DNA of 64,000 nucleotides from Oceanimonas baumannii. Lineage in GTDB: Bacteria > Pseudomonadota > Gammaproteobacteria > Enterobacterales > Aeromonadaceae. The notes under the pieces were generated by a model, which saw nothing but the letters and a program-made list of their open reading frames with translations, was not told where the DNA came from and made no database searches. Within the stretch, counting starts at the first letter, position 1. The number at the start of each line of letters is the position of its first letter. This document shows positions 1 to 7,263 of this stretch, piece after piece. The stretch is from NCBI RefSeq assembly GCF_002245495.1, contig NZ_NQJF01000002.1:186001-250000 (forward strand). Reading direction: 5' to 3'. Made by a program: the position numbers and the translations under genes.

Positions 1-1
1 G

Positions 2-277
2 CTGACCGTCAGGCTGGAAGGCGACCGGCTGCATATACAGATAAATGCCAGCCATGCCGGCATACGCGATGCCATTGCCGCTCAGGCTGACCGGCTGCGT
101 TATGACCTGCTCAGCCAGCATGGGGGCGGTGTGGAAGTAAATGTGGGTCAGCACGACCGGCAGCCGTCATCTTCCTCATTTAATAACGATATTGAAATGG
201 GTGCGGAACTGGCTGAAGCCAGTGACGACATTCGCTTAAAAACAGCAGGCGCGGGTTGGATTAATGCTCTGGTGTGA
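2..277 (+). CDS. fliK: Flagellar hook-length control protein FliK, C-terminal part (partial)
   Basis: The reading frame open from the window edge encodes about 91 residues ending at TGA 275-277. It has the look of the FliK C-terminal (Flg_hook) domain: LTVRLEGDRLHIQINAS, then a helix with ADRLRYDLLSQ and the strand VEVNVG. In the family this domain interacts with FlhB and switches export from hook to filament substrates. The position just before fliL, sigma-28, motA and motB matches the distal part of lateral-flagella operons (lafE-F-S-T-U in Vibrio and Aeromonas). The N-terminus lies outside the window. The assignment rests on context plus a short domain and is moderately sure. Confidence 0.7.
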   Translation: MTVRLEGDRLHIQINASHAGIRDAIAAQADRLRYDLLSQHGGGVEVNVGQHDRQPSSSSFNNDIEMGAELAEASDDIRLKTAGAGWINALV

Positions 278-780
278 ATAAAGGAAAGAATAACGTGGCA
301 AAAAAATCCCGATCTTATGTTTTAACAGCCCTGCTGTTGCTGGCGGTACTGCTGGCAGGTATGGGAGCCGGCACTTTTATACTGGCCGATTATCGGCAGG
401 CCTTCGCTGAACAGGGCTGGCTGGCCATGCTGCAGAGCGAGCCCGCCCCCGAGCCGGTCAGCGAGCCGCAATTTCAGCCGCTGGAGCAGTTTGTGATCGG
501 TTTGTCCGGTGAAAGGCGCAACCACTACATGGTGCTGGAGCTGGCTCTGATGAGTCACCGGCCAGAGCAGGTAAGTCTGTGGCAAGGGGTTTTGCCGGCA
601 CTGAGAAACACCACGCTGACCTATTTCAGCGAGTTTGATCATGAACAGGTGCAGTCACAGTTGCAAAACATGGGCAAATTCGAGGGTGAGTTACAGCAGG
701 CCCTCAACCAGCGGCTGCAGCATTACGGCTATGCGCCCTCCGTCGAAGCCGTGTTGATTACCAAGCTGGTGATTCAATAG
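274..780 (+). CDS. fliL: Flagellar basal body-associated protein FliL
   Basis: A 168-residue protein with a basic N-terminus, one membrane anchor (about residues 15-39) and a periplasmic domain carrying the FliL pattern (QFVIGLSGERRNHYMVLELAL, then LRNTTLTYFSEFD, and a C-terminal VLITKLVIQ). FliL surrounds the MotAB stator at the basal body and supports torque and stator function. The GTG at 274 overlaps the fliK stop by four bases (GTGA). A second GTG at 295 has a better Shine-Dalgarno (AAAGGA at 280-285, nine bases upstream), so the true start may be 295, giving 161 residues. It fits as lafF of a lateral-flagellar operon. Confidence 0.85.
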   Translation: MNKGKNNVAKKSRSYVLTALLLLAVLLAGMGAGTFILADYRQAFAEQGWLAMLQSEPAPEPVSEPQFQPLEQFVIGLSGERRNHYMVLELALMSHRPEQVSLWQGVLPALRNTTLTYFSEFDHEQVQSQLQNMGKFEGELQQALNQRLQHYGYAPSVEAVLITKLVIQ

Positions 781-789
781 GAGGTGCGC

Positions 790-1509
790 ATGCTAGTAGA
801 TCAAGTCTGGTCAGAAGAAGCTGCTGCCTCCGCGCCTGAAGCAGAGAACGAAAGTTACTGGCTTAACCAGTATCTGCCGCTGGTCAAGCGGGTGCTGGGG
901 CAGCTCAGGTACCAGGTCAATACCGTGATGGATGCCGATGATCTGGCACAGATCGGCATTATGGGCTTGCTGGAAGCCCTGCGGCGTTACGGCGGTCCGC
1001 CCGATGACAGCTTTGCCAGTTTTGCCTTTAAGCGGGTACGCGGAGCGATTCTGGACGAACTGCGCCGCCACGACTGGCGACCACGGCAACTGCGCCAGCA
1101 GAGTCATCAGTGCGCTCAGACCGAGCGCGAGCTGATGCGACGTCTGGGCAGGCGGCCCACGGAAACTGAGCTGGCCGATGCGCTTGGCATTGAGATGGAT
1201 GAGCTGCGCCGTATTCTCTATGCCGGGCAGCTGGAGGAAATGGAAAGCCTGCAGGAGCTGCTGGAGCATGGCCATGAGCCGTCTTATAACGACGCCATTG
1301 CACGGCTGGAGCAGCAACGTCATATCCGGGCATTGTTGACCCGTTTGCCCGAGCGGGAGCAGCGGTTGATGTCACTGTATTACCAGCATGAGCTGAATAT
1401 GAAGGAAATTGCCCTGGTGCTTGATCTGACCGAGTCCAGGGTATGCCAGTTGCACAAACAATGCCTGGCCCTGTTAAACCGGGAGTTTGCCCGGAATGGA
1501 GAAGAATAA
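790..1509 (+). CDS. fliA: FliA/WhiG-family flagellar sigma factor (sigma-28, LafS-like)
   Basis: A 239-residue sigma factor of the FliA family. Region 2 carries DADDLAQIGIMGLLEALRRY and FKRVRGAILDELRRHDW (a hallmark of sigma-28), region 3 RRPTETELADALGI, and region 4 RLPEREQRLMSLYY followed by a helix-turn-helix. It directs RNA polymerase to late flagellar genes. I choose ATG 790 because the strong Shine-Dalgarno TAGGAGG (778-784) lies five bases upstream; the in-frame GTG at 784 overlaps that site. Its place between fliL and motA is typical of lateral-flagella lafS, whereas polar fliA usually sits near flhF and fleN. Lateral versus polar cannot be proven from this fragment. Confidence 0.88.
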   Translation: MLVDQVWSEEAAASAPEAENESYWLNQYLPLVKRVLGQLRYQVNTVMDADDLAQIGIMGLLEALRRYGGPPDDSFASFAFKRVRGAILDELRRHDWRPRQLRQQSHQCAQTERELMRRLGRRPTETELADALGIEMDELRRILYAGQLEEMESLQELLEHGHEPSYNDAIARLEQQRHIRALLTRLPEREQRLMSLYYQHELNMKEIALVLDLTESRVCQLHKQCLALLNREFARNGEE

Positions 1510-2375
1510 TGCAGAAGCTGGTGGGAATTGCCGTCATTCTGGTATGTGTATTTGGTGGTTTTGTGATGGCCAATGGCAAGCTGGCGGCATTATGGCAGCC
1601 GGCCGAAATTGTCATTATTTTCGGTGCCGGGGCGGGGGCGCTGATCCTGGGTAACTCCAGTGCCGTTCTGAAAGGGATCTGGCAGCAGCTGAAAGCCATC
1701 AGTGGTGGCCAGAAAAATGATGCTGAACTGTACCGCCAGCTGTTGCCGTTGTTGCATCAGCTGTTGCAGGAAACCCGGCTCAAGGGACTGAAAGCGTTGG
1801 ATGGCCATGTGGAATCACCGGAAACCAGTCCTCTGTTCAGCCGGTATCCGCTGGTGACCGGCAGCCCGGAGCTGCTCGGTTTCATTATTGATAATCTGCG
1901 CATGCTGGGTATGGGCAAGCTCAGCGCCCATGAATTGGAAGCGTTGCTGGAGCAGGAGATCGACACCCTGGAAGAAAGCATGCTCAAGCCCTCTCATGCC
2001 ATGGCCAAAACGGCGGATGCGATGCCGGGCTTTGGTATTCTGGCGGCGGTGATGGGGATCATTATTACCATGCAGCACCTTGATGGACCGCTGACTTACA
2101 TTGGCGTCCATGTGGCGGCCGCCCTGGTGGGCACTTTTCTTGGTATTTTTGCCTGCTACTGCCTGCTGAGTCCGCTCAGTAATGCCATGGAGCAATGGGT
2201 AGGGCGGCGTATTACTGCGCTGGAGTGTGTTAAGGCGGTACTGGTGTCTCATGTCAGTGGTAAATCTCCTTTACTGGCGGTGGATGCCGGGCGCAAGTCC
2301 ATTGAACAGGATATTAAACCGGGCTTTATGGATATGGAGTCCTGGTTAAACGAAGCTGAAGCGGAAAGTGTCTGA
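1509..2375 (+). CDS. motA: Flagellar stator protein MotA (LafT-like)
   Basis: A 288-residue, four-helix stator subunit. The ATG overlaps the sigma-factor stop by one base (TAATG), which argues against longer in-frame starts. Conserved MotA features are visible: the two prolines in ADAMPGFGILAAVMGI and CYCLLSPLSNAM, membrane segments near residues 1-20, 30-50, 170-195 and 200-225, and a long cytoplasmic loop with SPELLGFIIDNLRMLGMGK. MotA pairs with MotB as the ion-conducting, torque-generating unit. The closely coupled MotB has the proton-type N-terminus, so a proton-driven motor is likely. The gene is co-transcribed and translationally coupled with motB. Confidence 0.92.
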   Translation: MQKLVGIAVILVCVFGGFVMANGKLAALWQPAEIVIIFGAGAGALILGNSSAVLKGIWQQLKAISGGQKNDAELYRQLLPLLHQLLQETRLKGLKALDGHVESPETSPLFSRYPLVTGSPELLGFIIDNLRMLGMGKLSAHELEALLEQEIDTLEESMLKPSHAMAKTADAMPGFGILAAVMGIIITMQHLDGPLTYIGVHVAAALVGTFLGIFACYCLLSPLSNAMEQWVGRRITALECVKAVLVSHVSGKSPLLAVDAGRKSIEQDIKPGFMDMESWLNEAEAESV

Positions 2376-3307
2376 TGCGGGAACAGGGAACCATTATTGT
2401 CCGGCGTAAATCCCGTCATAAAGGTGAAGGCAGTCACGGCGGGGCCTGGAAGGTGGCCTTTGCCGATTTTGCCCTGGCCATGATGGCGTTGTTTCTGGTG
2501 TTATGGATCCTGTCGGTGTCGAGTGAACAAGAGCGGGAAAGTGTTGCCACCAAGTTGCGTGATTACTCGGTATTTGAAGGCAGTACCAGCCCGTATCTGC
2601 TGGGGGGCACCCCCTTTCCGGTGGATGTGCAGGGGCAGCCGCTGGCGCAGATCCCCGGGCAGGCTACCGAGCTGCAGGATATCAGCCTGGCCACCGAGCC
2701 GCTGCAAAGCCCGGCCGATTTGCACCCGGGCAGAGTGGAAAGTGAACAGGACAAGCGCCGGCTGGCAATCTTGATTGGTGAACTGGCCAGACGTGAGGGC
2801 ATGGAAAATAACCTTGAGCTCAACATTGTGCCGGAGGGGTTACGTATCCGAATCCATGATCAGGCTGATAAACCGATGTTTACCCGGGGCAGCGCCCGTA
2901 TGGAGCAGCATTTTGAACAATTGCTGCACGCGCTGGCACCGGTATTTGAAAAAGTAGAAAACCGGCTGGTCATTTCCGGTCATACCGATTCGGTGCGTTA
3001 TGCCAGTCAGCATTATTCCAACTGGGATCTTTCCGGTGCCCGGGCGCAGAACGTGCGTCAGCTGCTGGAGCTGGCCGGTGTGCCCCGCAACCGGGTGTTG
3101 CAGGTGGTGGCTATGGCCGAACAGGCCCCTTTTGATGTGGAGAATCCTACTTCGGGCCATAACCGGCGAGTGGAGCTGCTGCTGCTGAGTAAGGAGGCAG
3201 AAAAGTTGCTGCAAACCCTGTTTGATGCCGGGTTGACCGATGGCATTTTCAATAAACAGCAACAAAGTGCCCGGGTTCAGGAGCAGGCGGCCACCGTTAT
3301 TCAGTAA
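2375..3307 (+). CDS. motB: Flagellar stator protein MotB (LafU-like)
   Basis: A 310-residue protein that starts inside the motA stop (TGATG). It has a basic cytoplasmic N-terminus, then one membrane helix, WKVAFADFALAMMALFLVLW, with Asp31 as the ion-binding carboxylate. The C-terminal OmpA-like peptidoglycan-binding domain (about residues 150-275) contains ISGHTDSVRY, NWDLSGARAQNVRQLL and GHNRRVELLLL. It anchors the stator to the cell wall. It is the last gene of the flagellar run, and its final seven bases overlap the convergent lytic transglycosylase gene. Confidence 0.93.
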   Translation: MREQGTIIVRRKSRHKGEGSHGGAWKVAFADFALAMMALFLVLWILSVSSEQERESVATKLRDYSVFEGSTSPYLLGGTPFPVDVQGQPLAQIPGQATELQDISLATEPLQSPADLHPGRVESEQDKRRLAILIGELARREGMENNLELNIVPEGLRIRIHDQADKPMFTRGSARMEQHFEQLLHALAPVFEKVENRLVISGHTDSVRYASQHYSNWDLSGARAQNVRQLLELAGVPRNRVLQVVAMAEQAPFDVENPTSGHNRRVELLLLSKEAEKLLQTLFDAGLTDGIFNKQQQSARVQEQAATVIQ

Positions 3308-4212
3308 CCGAGCCAGCCTGGTGGCGGGGCGGTACTGAACGCCGGGTTGCTCTTGTTAAACAGGCGGCCGGTGCCGGACATATCCAGTCCGGCGGCGCTG
3401 TCTGAAAACAACGGCTGCGGGCTGATGGTAATGAGCTGTTCTGCTCGGCGCCGGCCGGTGTTATCTATTAATATCGATATTTCATGTCCCGCCGGTATCT
3501 GATTACCCTTTAACGCCAGGTTGCCAGCTTTCAGGGTCTCTGCCGGCACACCCAGCCGCTGTGCCAGCGCGGGTAATGACAATGGCCCTGTTATTTTGTA
3601 TTCCCGTAAGGTCGGCGTGCCTGGTCCCGGCCGGCCCAGCAGTTTTTGTGCGGCCAGAAACCGGGGAACGTAGCGGCGGGTTTCTTCCGGCAGAGGCAAC
3701 TGCCAGAAATCCCTGCTGCCGCTGCGGGCTATGGCCCTGCGCACCCGACCTTCTCCCGCATTGTAGGCGGCCAGTGCCAGCAGCCAGTCGCCGTCGAAGT
3801 AACGGTGCAGCCAGGCCAGATAATTCAGTGCTGCCCGGGTGGCGCTGAGCGGGGCCAGTCGACCGTCGTAACTGTCGGAAACCAGAATGCCAAAACGCTC
3901 TGCCGTGGCCGGCATTAATTGCCACAACCCTGCCGCCCCGGCAGGGGAGACGGCTCCGGGCAGATAGGCACTTTCGATGACCGGCAGCCAGACGAGGTTG
4001 TCGGGCAGACGGTGAGCGCGCAGTAGCGGTAAGAAATGAGGAAGCCAGGGTTCCGCTCTTTTCCGGCTGCGTTCCAGCCAGGCCGGGTGGCGGCGCAGGT
4101 AATCCATTTCTTGTTTGACTTCCGGATGCGCGTACAGCGCGTTACTAAAGCTAAACGCCCGGGCCTGGCTGCTGTAAACGCCGGCAAACAGTAAAAGCAG
4201 TAAAATTTTCAT
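3301..4212 (-). CDS. Lytic murein transglycosylase (SLT/MltD-like)
   Basis: A 303-residue exported protein with a signal peptide over residues 1-19. The SLT domain (about residues 65-185) has the catalytic glutamate at Glu80 in LPVIESAY, followed by SPAGAAGLWQLMPATAERFG and LALAAYNAGEGRVRRAI. A degenerate LysM-like segment follows (about residues 210-255, LSLPALAQRLGVPAETL). The family cleaves the MurNAc-GlcNAc bond, leaving 1,6-anhydro ends. It is shorter than typical MltD because it lacks tandem LysM repeats. It converges on and overlaps motB by seven bases. A role in opening the wall for flagella is possible but is only inferred from position. Confidence 0.85.
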   Translation of the reverse strand: MKILLLLLFAGVYSSQARAFSFSNALYAHPEVKQEMDYLRRHPAWLERSRKRAEPWLPHFLPLLRAHRLPDNLVWLPVIESAYLPGAVSPAGAAGLWQLMPATAERFGILVSDSYDGRLAPLSATRAALNYLAWLHRYFDGDWLLALAAYNAGEGRVRRAIARSGSRDFWQLPLPEETRRYVPRFLAAQKLLGRPGPGTPTLREYKITGPLSLPALAQRLGVPAETLKAGNLALKGNQIPAGHEISILIDNTGRRRAEQLITISPQPLFSDSAAGLDMSGTGRLFNKSNPAFSTAPPPGWLGY

Positions 4213-4299
4213 GGTGTGCTGCCAAGCAATTTACGTACCTGGTTTGGTTTTTCCGGTGTTGTGCCGTTTATAGAGTTAAGAACAGCGCAAGGAGTGAAT

Positions 4300-4590
4300 A
4301 TGCATCGTGATAAAGGAAACGGAACGGCTCTGGGGCGTCGTCTGCATAAGCTCACTCTTTACCTGATTATGCTGCAACCGCTTCTGTTATTGCTTTATGC
4401 CCTGAGAGCCCGGTGGCTTGAGCTGGGAGAGTTTGCCCTGGCTGGCATGCTGTTGCTGCTTTATCACCGCGTGCTGGTTTATCTGCTCTATCGGCAGGCG
4501 AAACGCAGTAACGATGGTTATCTGGTTTACCCGGTGGTGGGGGCGGCTATTGTGCTGGCGCTGCTGACACTGTGGGGAGCAGTTGGGTGA
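4300..4590 (+). CDS. Small hydrophobic membrane protein of unknown function
   Basis: A 96-residue protein. The frame is open further upstream, but ATG 4300 has a clear Shine-Dalgarno (AAGGAG, ending at 4294) and begins the conserved-looking part. Three membrane helices are visible: YLIMLQPLLLLLYAL, then a leucine-rich one with FALAGMLLLLYHRVLVYLLY, and a final VVGAAIVLALLTLWGAVG. Basic loops lie between them. I do not recognise a family. It is followed 51 bases later by an entericidin-like gene that appears to have its own promoter inside the end of this ORF, so the two need not be co-transcribed. Confidence 0.55.
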   Translation: MHRDKGNGTALGRRLHKLTLYLIMLQPLLLLLYALRARWLELGEFALAGMLLLLYHRVLVYLLYRQAKRSNDGYLVYPVVGAAIVLALLTLWGAVG

Positions 4591-4610
4591 TGCCTGAAAG
4601 TGGCTATACT
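4583..4610 (+). promoter_or_regulatory. Putative promoter of the entericidin-like gene (sigma-70/sigma-S type)
   Basis: TTGGGT (4583-4588), a 16-base spacer and TATACT (4605-4610). The preceding C (CTATACT) is the preferred -13 base of sigma-S promoters. It lies 31 bases upstream of the lipoprotein ATG and overlaps the end of the upstream membrane-protein gene. Entericidin B of E. coli is sigma-S controlled, which fits. Call by eye only. Confidence 0.45.
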
Positions 4611-4641
4611 GGGTAGGCGCAATTCTTCACGGAGGTTTTGA

Positions 4642-4785
4642 ATGAAAGCTTATCAATTAGTGCTGTGTTTGGCGGTGACGGCGGTGCTGGCAGGTTGCAA
4701 CACGTTTGCCGGTGCCGGTAAAGACATTGAACGTGGTGGTGAAGTTGTGCAAGAGGCAGCGAGAGACGTACAGAAAAAGCTGTAG
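4642..4785 (+). CDS. Entericidin-family (EcnA/EcnB-like) lipoprotein
   Basis: A 47-residue ORF starting at ATG 4642 after the Shine-Dalgarno GGAGG (4631-4635). The product begins MKAYQLVLCLAVTAVLAGC: a lipoprotein signal with lipobox LAGC (Cys19). The mature part is NTFAGAGKDIERGGEVVQ followed by EAARDVQKKL. The GAGKDIERGGE pattern with an amphipathic C-terminal helix is the entericidin signature. In E. coli EcnA and EcnB form an antidote/toxin lipoprotein pair; here only one copy is present. It is followed by a strong terminator at 4805-4830. Family call confident, function in this host inferred. Confidence 0.85.
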   Translation: MKAYQLVLCLAVTAVLAGCNTFAGAGKDIERGGEVVQEAARDVQKKL

Positions 4786-4804
4786 TTTAAAAGACTGATG
4801 GTAA

Positions 4805-4830
4805 ACAGGGCCGGCGAATGCCGGCCCTGT
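4805..4830. terminator. Bidirectional intrinsic terminator
   Basis: A perfect 11-base-pair stem (ACAGGGCCGGC / GCCGGCCCTGT) with a four-base loop lies between the entericidin-like gene and the convergent CitE-like gene. On the minus strand it is followed by TTT; on the plus strand by TGTT. It probably ends both transcripts. Confidence 0.75.
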
Positions 4831-4833
4831 TGT

Positions 4834-5667
4834 TCAGTGGCGCTTGTGCTGCAGAATGCGTCTGGCCCGGGTAATCACCGGGCTGTCTACCATATGTTCG
4901 CTGACGGCCACGACGGCACCATTATGCTGCTGCCCGGCAGCAAGTACCTTGCCGGCCCAGACGATCTGGGCTTCAGTCGGTGCCATCGCCTGAGTGGCGG
5001 GCCGTACCTGGCGTGGGTGCACCAGTAAAATGCCGTCAAAGCCCAGTTTCATCCCTTCATGTACATAAGCCTGCAGACCCTGGTCATCGTTAAAGGCGGT
5101 GTAAACCGCATCCAGCGGGGCAGCCAGGCCGTGAGCCCGGGAGCAGACGACCAGCTGACTCCGAATGGGCAGAAAGGGCGTTTCATCATAAGGCTCGCCG
5201 GCGGGAGGCGGGTAATCCATGCCCAGATCCAGTGCCATGTCCAGCTGACCAAACAGCAGCCGGGCCACGCCGTTGACGGTGGCAATATCATTGAGCAGGA
5301 ACAGGGCTCTGGCAGACTCAATAAACGGCAGCAGCGGCTTGTCACAGGCATTGGCCAGCTCGGTGAGTGCACCCGGATCTTCTGCCTTGGGCACCACGAT
5401 GGCAGCCACGGCATCGGAGCGGCACAGGACGGTATCCTGGTTAAACCAGGGGGTGTTGGTGCCGTTTATGCGTATCAGCACTGAAGCGGAAGGTTGTTCA
5501 GCGAGCCAGTTGGCCAGCGTGCTGCGGGCGGCATCCTTTTCTGCCGGCGGCACGGCATCTTCCAGATCGATGATAATGGCATCGGCACCGCTGTTCAGGG
5601 CTTTTTCAAACCGCTCGGGGCGATTCGCCGGAACAAACAGCAGGGTCTGCAGCGCATTGATATTCAT
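4834..5667 (-). CDS. HpcH/HpaI aldolase / citrate lyase beta-like (CoA ester lyase)
   Basis: A 277-residue TIM-barrel protein of the CitE/CLYBL/Mcl family. Visible motifs are LLFVPANRPERFEKAL, DAIIIDLEDAVPPAEK (Asp-Glu-Asp cluster), VLIRINGTNT (substrate Arg), IVVPKAED, PFIESARAL (metal-binding Glu) and FGQLDMALDLG (second metal Asp). Relatives cleave or hydrolyse beta-hydroxyacyl-CoA esters such as citramalyl-CoA or malyl-CoA; the exact substrate cannot be read here. I choose the ATG at 5667 because GGAG sits six bases upstream; an ATG 12 bases earlier lacks this. No alpha or gamma citrate-lyase subunits are present, so it is not a classical citrate lyase. Confidence 0.8.
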   Translation of the reverse strand: MNINALQTLLFVPANRPERFEKALNSGADAIIIDLEDAVPPAEKDAARSTLANWLAEQPSASVLIRINGTNTPWFNQDTVLCRSDAVAAIVVPKAEDPGALTELANACDKPLLPFIESARALFLLNDIATVNGVARLLFGQLDMALDLGMDYPPPAGEPYDETPFLPIRSQLVVCSRAHGLAAPLDAVYTAFNDDQGLQAYVHEGMKLGFDGILLVHPRQVRPATQAMAPTEAQIVWAGKVLAAGQQHNGAVVAVSEHMVDSPVITRARRILQHKRH

Positions 5668-5731
5668 AGAAAACTCCATTTAACTCTTCGCCAGTGCGAA
5701 GCGATGTGAAGAAGTCTTCTGTTTAAATCAT

Positions 5732-5764
5732 ACAAGGCCCGGCTGCAAGCAGCGCGGGCCTTGT
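5732..5764. terminator. Strong hairpin downstream of hmp, probable terminator
   Basis: ACAAGGCCCG pairs with CGGGCCTTGT, and an inner GCTG/CAGC stem extends it around a short loop. It lies between the 3' end of hmp and the CitE-like gene, both on the minus strand. The T-run after it is poor on either strand, so termination strength is uncertain. Confidence 0.5.
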
Positions 5765-5895
5765 TTGACAGATTAAAGTGGCGACACGGCCGGGCGGTTC
5801 ACTTCTTTGGGAGCCTGATGTTGCTTTTTATTGCGATGGCTCAGTTATCTCCGCGCAGGCAGAGAGCCATTTCAGCGCAACATGCTGAATAACCG

Positions 5896-7092
5896 TCAGA
5901 GGCTCTGGTGCGGACCAAATACTTCGTAGTGCAGTTGCTCTTCGGTTATCCCCCAGCCGGCCAGGGTGTCCTTCACCATCGCCATAAAGGGCACCGGGCC
6001 GCAGAAGTAGTAGTGAGCACCGGGCAGGCTGATGGCGTCACGTACCCGGGTGAGATCCATCAGGCCGGTGGCGTCATAGTCTTCCGCCGGCTGATCGCAG
6101 GCCTGGGGAGTGCGATACCAGGTGTGGGTGTTCAGGTTGTCATCAGCCTGGCGGCGGCTCTGAATATCTTGTTTGAAGGCGTGCTGGCTGCCATTTTCAC
6201 AGGCATGCAGCCAGTGCACGGGAGCCTGATGATGCAGGCGTTGCAACTGGTCGAGCATGGCCCGCATCGGGGTCAGGCCGACACCGGCTGAGATCAGTAC
6301 CACCGGCGTATCGGGGGTGACTTCCATAAAAAAATCACCGGAAGGGGGCAGCACCTGGATGCTGTCACCCGGCTGAAGGTGGTCATGCAAAAAATTGGAT
6401 CCCACCCCGCCTTGCTCACGTTTAACGGCAATGCGGTAATTCTTGCCATTAGGAGCCTGGCACAGGGAATACTGACGATATTCCTTGTGTTCCAGTTTGT
6501 CAGAAGTCAGGTGCAGGTTCAGATACTGACCGGGCCTGAAGTCCACCACGGGACCACCGTCGGCCGGGGCCAGCAAAAAACTGGTGATGTGTTCGCTTTC
6601 GGTCTGTTTCTCCTGAACCACAAAGGTACGGGGGCCACGCCAGCCACCGGTCCGGGTTTCGTTATCGGTATAGATCTGCTCTTCGCGGCCAATAAAAATA
6701 TCGGCCAGGGCACCGTAGGCCTGAGCCCAGGCATCAATCACTTCCGGTGTGGCAGCATCGGGGGCCAACTCTTTAATGGTTTCCAGCAAGTGGTGACCGA
6801 CAATGGCGTATTGCGCTGGCTGAATGGAAAAGCCGGTGTGTTTGTGGGCGATACGCTCTACGGCGGCACTTAGCACGGCGGGGTTGTCGATGTTTTTGGC
6901 ATAGGCCAGTACGGCGGCAAACAGGGCAGCAGGTTGACGGCCTGTCTGCTGGTGGCTGAGGTTAAACACATCTTTCAGCTCGGGATTGTCGCGAAACATC
7001 CGTTGGTAAAAATGTTCGGTCAGGGCGGTGTTAGCCGATTCCAGCAGCGGAACGGTGCTTTTCACGATTTCAATGGTGCGGGCTTCCAGCAT
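5896..7092 (-). CDS. hmp: Flavohemoglobin Hmp (nitric oxide dioxygenase)
   Basis: A 398-residue protein, the usual length for Hmp. The N-terminal globin (1-138) carries the proximal-histidine segment RIAHKHTGFSIQPAQYAIVG. The FAD domain has FRPGQYLNLHL and YRQYSLCQAPNG. The NAD domain has LISAGVGLTPMRAML and YYFCGPVPFMAMV. It oxidises NO to nitrate in the cytosol using O2 and NAD(P)H. The ATG is preceded by GAGG at six bases. The promoter region holds two NsrR-like operators, one lying across the -35/-10 region, so induction by NO through NsrR derepression is expected. The DUF4202 gene is divergent. Confidence 0.96.
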   Translation of the reverse strand: MLEARTIEIVKSTVPLLESANTALTEHFYQRMFRDNPELKDVFNLSHQQTGRQPAALFAAVLAYAKNIDNPAVLSAAVERIAHKHTGFSIQPAQYAIVGHHLLETIKELAPDAATPEVIDAWAQAYGALADIFIGREEQIYTDNETRTGGWRGPRTFVVQEKQTESEHITSFLLAPADGGPVVDFRPGQYLNLHLTSDKLEHKEYRQYSLCQAPNGKNYRIAVKREQGGVGSNFLHDHLQPGDSIQVLPPSGDFFMEVTPDTPVVLISAGVGLTPMRAMLDQLQRLHHQAPVHWLHACENGSQHAFKQDIQSRRQADDNLNTHTWYRTPQACDQPAEDYDATGLMDLTRVRDAISLPGAHYYFCGPVPFMAMVKDTLAGWGITEEQLHYEVFGPHQSL

Positions 7093-7114
7093 GTATACCT
7101 CGTTACTTGATCTT

Positions 7115-7137
7115 AAGTTGCATTAAATATGTCACTT
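7115..7137. promoter_or_regulatory. NsrR-like operator, site 1
   Basis: A 23-base imperfect dyad with half-sites AAGTTGCATTA and ATATGTCACTT. The published NsrR consensus has half-sites AAGATGCATTT and AAATGCATCTT; I count 9/11 and 7/11 matches. It lies in the hmp leader between the predicted transcription start and the ATG. Confidence 0.6.
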
Positions 7138-7148
7138 ATAGGGCGGAT

Positions 7149-7175
7149 ATTATAGGTACATTTGAAATGCATCAA
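7149..7175 (-). promoter_or_regulatory. hmp core promoter overlapped by NsrR-like operator, site 2
   Basis: On the minus strand, TTGATG (7175-7170) and a perfect TATAAT (7154-7149) are separated by 15 bases. The NsrR-like dyad at 7153-7175 (GATGCATTT and AAATGTAC arms around one central base) covers almost the whole promoter, so bound repressor would block RNA polymerase. This site resembles the NsrR consensus closely. Confidence 0.65.
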
Positions 7176-7263
7176 TGAATTTCTTCCTTTTTTGTGCTTC
7201 AGGCTCGAGCTGGGCGGACGCAGCCGGTATGATTGCGGGCAATATGTGCAAGGAATCAGCCAA

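Noticed and set aside
4834-5667. Citrate lyase beta subunit CitE of a classical citrate lyase
   Set aside because: No citD, citF, citC, citX or citG is present; only the broader CoA ester lyase family is supported.
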